This document shows, in pieces, positions 6,705 to 10,228 of a stretch of 10,228 nt of DNA; position 1 is the stretch's first letter, and every line of letters starts with the position of its first letter. The DNA comes from an uncultured Oscillibacter sp. (GTDB lineage: Bacteria; Bacillota; Clostridia; Oscillospirales; Oscillospiraceae). The notes under the pieces are model-generated. The model did no database searches and was not told the origin of the DNA. It worked only from the letters and a program-made list of their open reading frames with translations. The stretch lies in contig CAOJHG010000039.1 in the NCBI GenBank assembly GCA_948435975.1, positions 1 through 10,228 of the forward strand, given 5' to 3'. The translations under genes and the position numbers were made by a program.

Positions 6705-7868
6705 TCACGTATAAGAGCGCTCCACCCGGACGACTACCCGAAAGCCGCCATCCAGCACTTGGACGGCCTCTTTCAGCTTTTCTTCTACTTCCTGGTCCGT
6801 CAGCCGGAAGCGGAATGGGACTGCCGCATCAAAAATCACAGTATCACAGCCCGCCCCCCGGACAATGCGGAAATCATGGACGCTGATTTCTCTGTCGATG
6901 CACTTTGCCAGGGCTTCCACCTGCCTGCGGGTTTCCTCCGTACCGGGGTCGCCGGAGTCCACCGGGTCCATATGAATCACCGCTTCACAGTCCAGGCGTT
7001 CCCGCAGCTCCTGCTCCACGCGGTCGATTTCCTCATGAAGGGCCAGCACATCCTGTTCCGCCGGGACCTCCGCATGAAGAGAGAGCATCCGCCGCCCAGG
7101 GCCGTAGTCGTGGACAATCAAATCATGGACCCCTGTTACCACTGGATTTGCCAGCACCAGCGCCCGCACCTGCTCCACGAACTCCGGGGGCGGCGGCGTG
7201 CCTAAGAGCGGGTTCACAGTGGCCTTCACCGCTTTCACGCCGGACCAGAAGATCAGCGCCGCAACCGCCAGCCCCGCCCAACCGTCCACCGCCAAGCTGG
7301 TATGCCGTCCTGCCAGGGCCGAGAGCAGCACGACTCCCGTAGCCGCGCAGTCCCCCAGGGAGTCGATGAAAGCGGCCTCCATAGCGGCGGAATGGAAGCG
7401 CCGTCCGAAAGCCCGGTTGTACGCCGCCATATACAGCTTCACGACAGCAGAACCGCACAGGACCGCCGTCAGCGCCCCGCCGGTCTCCACTGCAACAGGG
7501 TGGAATATCCGCTCCAGGGAAGAACGGGCCAGCTCGAAGCCCATCAGCAAAATCAGCACCGACACCGCCAGTCCGGAAAGGTACTCCATCCGCCCGTGGC
7601 CGAAGGGGTGCTGCCGGTCCGGCTTCTGTCCCGCCAGGAGGAACCCCGCCAGCGTCACCACTGAAGACCCCGCGTCTGACAGATTATTCACCGCGTCGGC
7701 GATTACGGCGATGGACCCGGCTGCAAGGCCCATCAGCAGCTTGCCCAGGAACAGAAGCAGGTTCAGCGCCACTCCCACACAGCCGCAGAGGACGCCATAC
7801 CCCCGGCGCAGTTCCGCTTCCGGTCTTCCATCCGGTTTCAGCAGCAGCTTCGCCAGAATTGTTATCAT
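6705..7868 (-). CDS. Cation diffusion facilitator family transporter (Mn/Zn-type efflux)
   Basis: A 387-residue membrane protein of the CDF family, which exports divalent metal ions in exchange for protons. The membrane domain covers about residues 25-215, with DAVNNLSDAGSS (58-69) in TM2, HPFGHGRMEYLSG (87-99) in the loop to TM3 and FIDSLGDCAATG (167-178) in TM5. A cytoplasmic metal-binding/dimerisation domain follows (about 225-300: VHDLIVHDYG, LSLHAEVP, EAVIHMDP), plus a C-terminal extension of about 85 residues. The inferred transport-site residues are N61, D65, D169 and D173; this N-D/D-D set resembles manganese exporters of the MntE type rather than the H/D sets of zinc exporters. The start at 7868 is supported by AAGGGAG (complement of 7877-7883). 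A TATACT box at 7903-7908 on the minus strand is a weak promoter candidate without a clear -35. Confidence 0.92.
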   Translation of the reverse strand: MITILAKLLLKPDGRPEAELRRGYGVLCGCVGVALNLLLFLGKLLMGLAAGSIAVIADAVNNLSDAGSSVVTLAGFLLAGQKPDRQHPFGHGRMEYLSGLAVSVLILLMGFELARSSLERIFHPVAVETGGALTAVLCGSAVVKLYMAAYNRAFGRRFHSAAMEAAFIDSLGDCAATGVVLLSALAGRHTSLAVDGWAGLAVAALIFWSGVKAVKATVNPLLGTPPPPEFVEQVRALVLANPVVTGVHDLIVHDYGPGRRMLSLHAEVPAEQDVLALHEEIDRVEQELRERLDCEAVIHMDPVDSGDPGTEETRRQVEALAKCIDREISVHDFRIVRGAGCDTVIFDAAVPFRFRLTDQEVEEKLKEAVQVLDGGFRVVVRVERSYT

Positions 7869-8049
7869 GCACTCAGCTCCCTTCCAAAAAGGGGATACAA
7901 GCAGTATATGCCCGGCGGTGGTCCGCTATGCCTGGCCGCAGGCGTATTAGGGCTTAGCTTAACACAGTGGCGGGGAGAAATCAAGCAAAAGGAATGATGG
8001 TTTTCCCAAAAGGCCGCAACTTTTTTTCCGTGATTCTTCTGGAAGCATC

Positions 8050-8058
8050 TGCTAAGAT
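8050..8058 (+). promoter_or_regulatory. Extended -10 promoter upstream of the structured RNA
   Basis: TGCTAAGAT is an extended -10 element (TGn followed by TAAGAT at 8053-8058); the -35 region (near GTGATT) is poor, as is usual for this promoter type. The predicted start is about 8065. The transcript would run through the structured RNA and, with no terminator seen before 8500, possibly into the slipin gene as a leader of about 435 bases. Bases 7869-8049, between the CDF start and this element, show no gene or strong structure. Confidence 0.45.
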
Positions 8059-8159
8059 AGCCATACAGTCCGACGGGGCAGAGCGGATGACAGCCGCTGC
8101 GGTGCGCGAGGAGGTTCCAAAGCGTATGCCGGTCCGGGATTGTGGATGGCAATCGCGCA

Positions 8160-8302
8160 GGCGATGGGGTTCAACTCCCCTCCAATCGCAGGTTCGAATC
8201 CTGCCGTACGGTGTTCCCGTGCGCCAAGTGGTTTTGGTAACCGCCGGAAACGGCACTCTATTAGGGATAGAGCGATATGATTGGAAAAAGCAATGCCCCG
8301 CC
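8160..8302 (+). ncRNA. Candidate YrlA-like Y RNA with permuted tRNA-mimic module
   Basis: A compact RNA fold. TCCAATC (8181-8187) pairs perfectly with GATTGGA (8279-8285) as a closing stem. Directly inside is a textbook T-arm, GCAGG-TTCGAAT-CCTGC (8188-8204). Immediately next is a 7-bp hairpin, CGTACGG (8205-8211)/CCGTGCG (8217-8223), with one G-U pair and a TGTTC loop; this is an acceptor stem closed by a loop. Then comes a D-arm-like CCAA-GTGGTT-TTGG (8224-8237) with a GG in its loop that could dock with the T-loop. Two small hairpins follow: GCCG-GAAA-CGGC (8243-8254) and CTCTAT/ATAGAG (8256-8272). The stem may continue through GGGG (8166-8169)/CCCC (8296-8299) and GGC (8160-8162)/GCC (8300-8302). 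The order T-arm, acceptor, D-arm is a circularly permuted tRNA, as I recall for the YrlA class of Ro60-binding Y RNAs. The class name is inference; true ends are unknown. Confidence 0.6.
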
Positions 8303-8500
8303 GAAGGAGAACGCGCAGGACCCAGGACGCGCCGCCTCCCCAGGCAATGGGCGGGCGGCCCTGTCCGGCAGGGATTCCGCAGGACGCGCACCCGGGCCAG
8401 AGGTTCCCCCTTCCGTCCGGCAAGCGTCCCGCTTAACGCGCCGGCCGCCGCCCGCTCATGGGCATACGCTGTCATTACAGCCTTAAAGGAGGTTTTCGAT
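8303..8500 (+). other. GC-rich leader between the RNA and the slipin gene
   Basis: No gene is seen. The stretch contains a 10-base direct repeat CAGGACGCGC (8323-8332 and 8380-8389) and a perfect hairpin CCCTG-TCCGG-CAGGG (8359-8373). There is no U-tract terminator, so the upstream RNA may be cotranscribed with the slipin gene and processed. The stretch ends with the slipin ribosome site AAAGGAGG (8485-8492). Confidence 0.4.
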
Positions 8501-9598
8501 ATGAAGCAAGTGGTTATCAACGAGAATCAGCGGGGCTTTCTCTTCCGAAGCGGCAAGTTTTCCGGACTGCTGGAGCCGGGGAAATACCGGTTCTTCCGTT
8601 CCGATGCCGCAGTAGAGTCGGTGCTCCTAGACCAGCCCCTCTGTTCGAACCGCTGCGGCCTGGACACGCTGCTGAGCTGCTCGGAGGTCTCGAAGCAGAC
8701 GGTTGCGGCGGACGTACCGGACCAGCATCTGGCGCTTCACTTTGTTAATGGAAAGTTCTTTCAGGTCCTGCGGCACGGGCGGTACGCCTTTTGGTCCGTG
8801 TACGACAAGCACACGTTTCAGATGGTGGATATTACCAGCCCCACAATTGACGAGAGCATTCCCAAGTACATCTTTTCTTATATTCCGGCCTCGTTTTTTA
8901 CACGGGTGGAGGTAGCCCAGTACCAGCGAGCGCGGCTCTACTTTGATAAAAAGCTCCAAGGCATTTTAGAGCCGGGGACCTACTTTTTCTGGAAGAACGG
9001 CGTAAAGGTAGACGTAAGCTATGTGGATGTCCGGCTGACGCAGATGAACATTACGGGCCAGGAAATCTTGACCCAGGACAAGGTTTCTCTGCGCATCAAC
9101 TACGTATGCAACTACCGGATAACGGACTATGTAAAGGTACTGACGGAGATTGACGACTATGAGGAGCAGATTCACGTAACGGCGCAGTTGGCTCTTCGGG
9201 ACTATGTGGGCAAGCACAAGCTGGATGAAATTCTGGAGGAAAAGGAGCAGATTTCCCAGTATGTGCTTCAACGGCTTCAAGCCCGGGAAAAGGAATTGTA
9301 TGTACAGGTCACAGACGGCGGGGTAAAGGATATGATTCTTCCCGGCGAAATTCGGGACATTATGAATACGGTCCTTGTGGCTGAGAAGCGGGCGCAGGCC
9401 AGTGTGATTACCCGGCGGGAGGAGGTTGCATCCACCCGCTCCCTGCTGAACACCGCCAAGCTGATGGATGAGAACGAGACGCTTTTCCGCCTGAAAGAAC
9501 TGGAGTATATGGAGCGTATCTGCCAGAATGTAGGAAGCATTCAAGTCAACGGCTCCGGCGACCTCCTCGCTCAGCTTGCGGCGCTTTTGAAGGGATAG
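8501..9598 (+). CDS. Slipin family protein (SPFH/band-7 domain)
   Basis: A 365-residue protein of the stomatin/slipin branch of the SPFH superfamily, which forms membrane-associated oligomeric scaffolds. ATG 8501 was chosen because AAAGGAGG lies 8 bases upstream; the frame is open further upstream but crosses the structured RNA. The SPFH core covers about 134-310, with the TYFFWKNGVKVDVSYVDVRL stretch (160-179), TQDKVSLRINYVCNYRITD (191-209) and the helical KHKLDEILEEKEQIS (238-252). A charged helix with coiled-coil character follows (about 290-345), ending in a hydrophobic oligomerisation-like tail (DLLAQLAALL). Unlike many stomatins there is no N-terminal membrane helix. Residues 1-130 instead hold two extra copies of the motif that opens the SPFH core. 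The biochemical role is unknown; slipin genes have, as I recall, been noted near RNA-repair genes. Confidence 0.88.
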   Translation: MKQVVINENQRGFLFRSGKFSGLLEPGKYRFFRSDAAVESVLLDQPLCSNRCGLDTLLSCSEVSKQTVAADVPDQHLALHFVNGKFFQVLRHGRYAFWSVYDKHTFQMVDITSPTIDESIPKYIFSYIPASFFTRVEVAQYQRARLYFDKKLQGILEPGTYFFWKNGVKVDVSYVDVRLTQMNITGQEILTQDKVSLRINYVCNYRITDYVKVLTEIDDYEEQIHVTAQLALRDYVGKHKLDEILEEKEQISQYVLQRLQAREKELYVQVTDGGVKDMILPGEIRDIMNTVLVAEKRAQASVITRREEVASTRSLLNTAKLMDENETLFRLKELEYMERICQNVGSIQVNGSGDLLAQLAALLKG

Positions 9599-9610
9599 GC
9601 GCATCCCTTT
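9589..9610 (+). terminator. Weak terminator-like hairpin over the slipin stop codon
   Basis: AAGGGAT (9590-9596) pairs with ATCCCTT (9603-9609) around a 6-base loop that includes the end of the TAG stop, with one more G-U pair outside. Only a broken T-rich tail follows (TTTCTTT at 9616-9622), so termination would be weak. Confidence 0.4.
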
Positions 9611-9682
9611 GCCGCTTTCTTTGACAGGTCAATTTGGCCCTCACTGCCGTGGGAGGGGTGGATTCTGCCATGATGATGGCTG

Positions 9683-9878
9683 GTCCCATTCCACCCCCAT
9701 TTTCTCTCTTTCAGGCGTGGGAAAGAGAGAAAACGGGCCGTGGACGGTCCAAAAGAGAGAAACCACGACGCGGGCACAGCCTGGAGCAAAATTGGAATCG
9801 CCTCAGTCCCGCGCCGGAACTGCAACGGGGGCGGGCGCTCGAAGAAAGGACTTACTTCCGGCCCCGCTTGCACGCTGC
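9683..9878 (+). repeat. Copy 1 of a ~195-bp inverted repeat
   Basis: Bases 9683 to about 9770 are nearly identical to the reverse complement of the window's last ~90 bases. Both start GTCCCATTCCACCCCC and share ACGGGCCGTGGACGGTCC. The middle has diverged. The inner end is again near-identical, finishing with an 18-base perfect match GCCCCGCTTGCACGCTGC (9861-9878). The copy opens with its own hairpin, TTTTCTCTCTTTC (9700-9712) against GAAAGAGAGAAAA (9721-9733). No transposase is seen. It may be a non-autonomous or extragenic repeat family. Confidence 0.85.
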
Positions 9879-9934
9879 CTGGGTGGTAATTGAGGAACCG
9901 TTCTTCTTTCGAGTGTCTCCTGGAAGTGCATATG

Positions 9935-9982
9935 AAAAGAGAAGATGCCCTAGGACAAACTTCCCAGGGTATCTTCTCTTTT
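9935..9982. terminator. Long central hairpin, possible bidirectional terminator
   Basis: AAAAGAGAAGAT (9935-9946) pairs perfectly with ATCTTCTCTTTT (9971-9982), continuing as GCCCTAGG against CCCAGGGT with one mismatch and one G-U, for about 19 pairs and an 8-base loop. The A-rich 5' side and T-rich 3' side would act as a terminator in both directions. It lies at the exact centre of the flanking inverted repeats. Between it and the arms (9879-9934 and 9983-10033) I see no gene. Confidence 0.6.
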
Positions 9983-10033
9983 GCAATCCCACCATAGGAC
10001 CAAATAAATGAAGCTCTGTCTCTGACCGCCGCA

Positions 10034-10228
10034 GCAGCGTGCAAGCGGGGCTGGAAGCAGAGGCATTTCAATGACCACCCACCCCCGTTGAGCCCGTCGC
10101 GGGGAAGGGCCTGCGATTTTCTGCCCAAACCGGGACCGCGCAGCGTGTTTTTCTCTTTTGGACCGTCCACGGCCCGTTTTCTCTTTTTCCACGCCCTGAA
10201 AAAGAGAAAATGGGGGGTGGAATGGGAC
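10034..10228 (-). repeat. Copy 2 of the ~195-bp inverted repeat, at the contig end
   Basis: Reverse-complement partner of the copy at 9683-9878, almost the same length. It carries the equivalent hairpin, TTTTCTCTTTTTC (10177-10189) against GAAAAAGAGAAAA (10198-10210), and the 18-base inner match (10034-10051). The sequence stops at its outer end, as expected if a short-read assembly broke at a repeat, so the true outer boundary is unknown. Confidence 0.85.

Noticed and set aside
8121..8213. A conventional linear tRNA ending with the T-arm at 8188-8204
   Set aside because: An acceptor partner upstream (8121-8128) pairs only with a mismatch, and the space before the T-arm does not form a D-arm plus a proper anticodon loop. 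The hairpins there give either CAA with C at position 37 or a loop without U33. The permuted arrangement with the downstream strand pairs much better.
8230..8242. T-box-like GGTAACCGC sequence suggesting a T-box riboswitch
   Set aside because: It only loosely resembles the T-box consensus, there is no terminator/antiterminator pair, and the downstream gene is not an aminoacylation or amino acid gene.
7967..8500. Long open frame extending the slipin protein upstream by 178 residues
   Set aside because: It runs through the structured RNA and a GC-rich leader, lacks a ribosome site at its start, and resembles no protein. A strong ribosome site precedes ATG 8501, where family similarity begins.
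9571..10192. Several open frames across the inverted-repeat region (both strands)
   Set aside because: The two repeat copies share short peptide runs such as EKTGRGRSKREK, but the frames fall out of register along the copies. Conservation is at the DNA structure level rather than protein.
1..10228. CRISPR arrays, rRNA genes, transposases or integrases
   Set aside because: No regularly spaced direct repeats, no rRNA sequence and no recombinase-like protein were seen in either strand.

Overview
The window looks like a complete short-read contig, not a slice of a larger one. Its first 49 bases are an unremoved Illumina index adapter, and its last bases stop inside a repeat that also occurs about 0.5 kb upstream. 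The GC-rich coding sequence, strong AGGAGG-type ribosome sites, sigma-A-like promoters and gene content suggest a GC-rich gut clostridium of the Oscillospiraceae/Eubacteriales type. That placement is an inference from style and families, not a database match.

Layout. (1) 1-49 is adapter. (2) 50-616 has no convincing gene but carries two leftward promoter-like sites and two near-perfect palindromes. (3) 682-1101 encodes a small NTF2/SnoaL-fold protein with its own promoter. (4) 1222-2415 encodes a DAACS-family symporter with its own promoter, a 10-bp hairpin at the start of its mRNA and a good terminator. (5) 2571-6653 is a high-affinity phosphate operon, pstS-pstC-pstA-pstB-phoU. (6) A strong bidirectional terminator separates phoU from a convergent cation diffusion facilitator (6705-7868, minus strand) whose metal-site residues resemble manganese exporters. 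(7) 7869-8500 is a long intergenic region with a compact structured RNA. (8) 8501-9598 encodes a slipin (SPFH/band-7) protein. (9) 9599-10228 is a non-coding, nested imperfect palindrome made of two diverged inverted copies of a roughly 195-bp repeat around a central hairpin.

The phosphate genes form one working unit. PstS captures phosphate outside the membrane, PstC and PstA form the channel, PstB supplies ATP hydrolysis, and PhoU links uptake to Pho signalling. No PhoR/PhoB(P) pair is present.

The most interesting locus is 8.05-9.6 kb. The RNA upstream of the slipin gene has a textbook tRNA T-arm followed directly by a closed acceptor-like hairpin and then a D-arm-like hairpin, all enclosed by a perfect 7-bp stem. 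This is the tRNA order circularly permuted and opened where the anticodon stem would be. As I recall it, this is the architecture of the tRNA-mimicking module of bacterial YrlA-type Y RNAs, the partners of Ro60. I propose a YrlA-like RNA linked to a slipin gene, possibly part of an RNA-repair or RNA-quality-control locus whose Ro60/RtcB genes lie beyond the contig end. No Ro60 or RtcB gene is visible here, so this link is a hypothesis.
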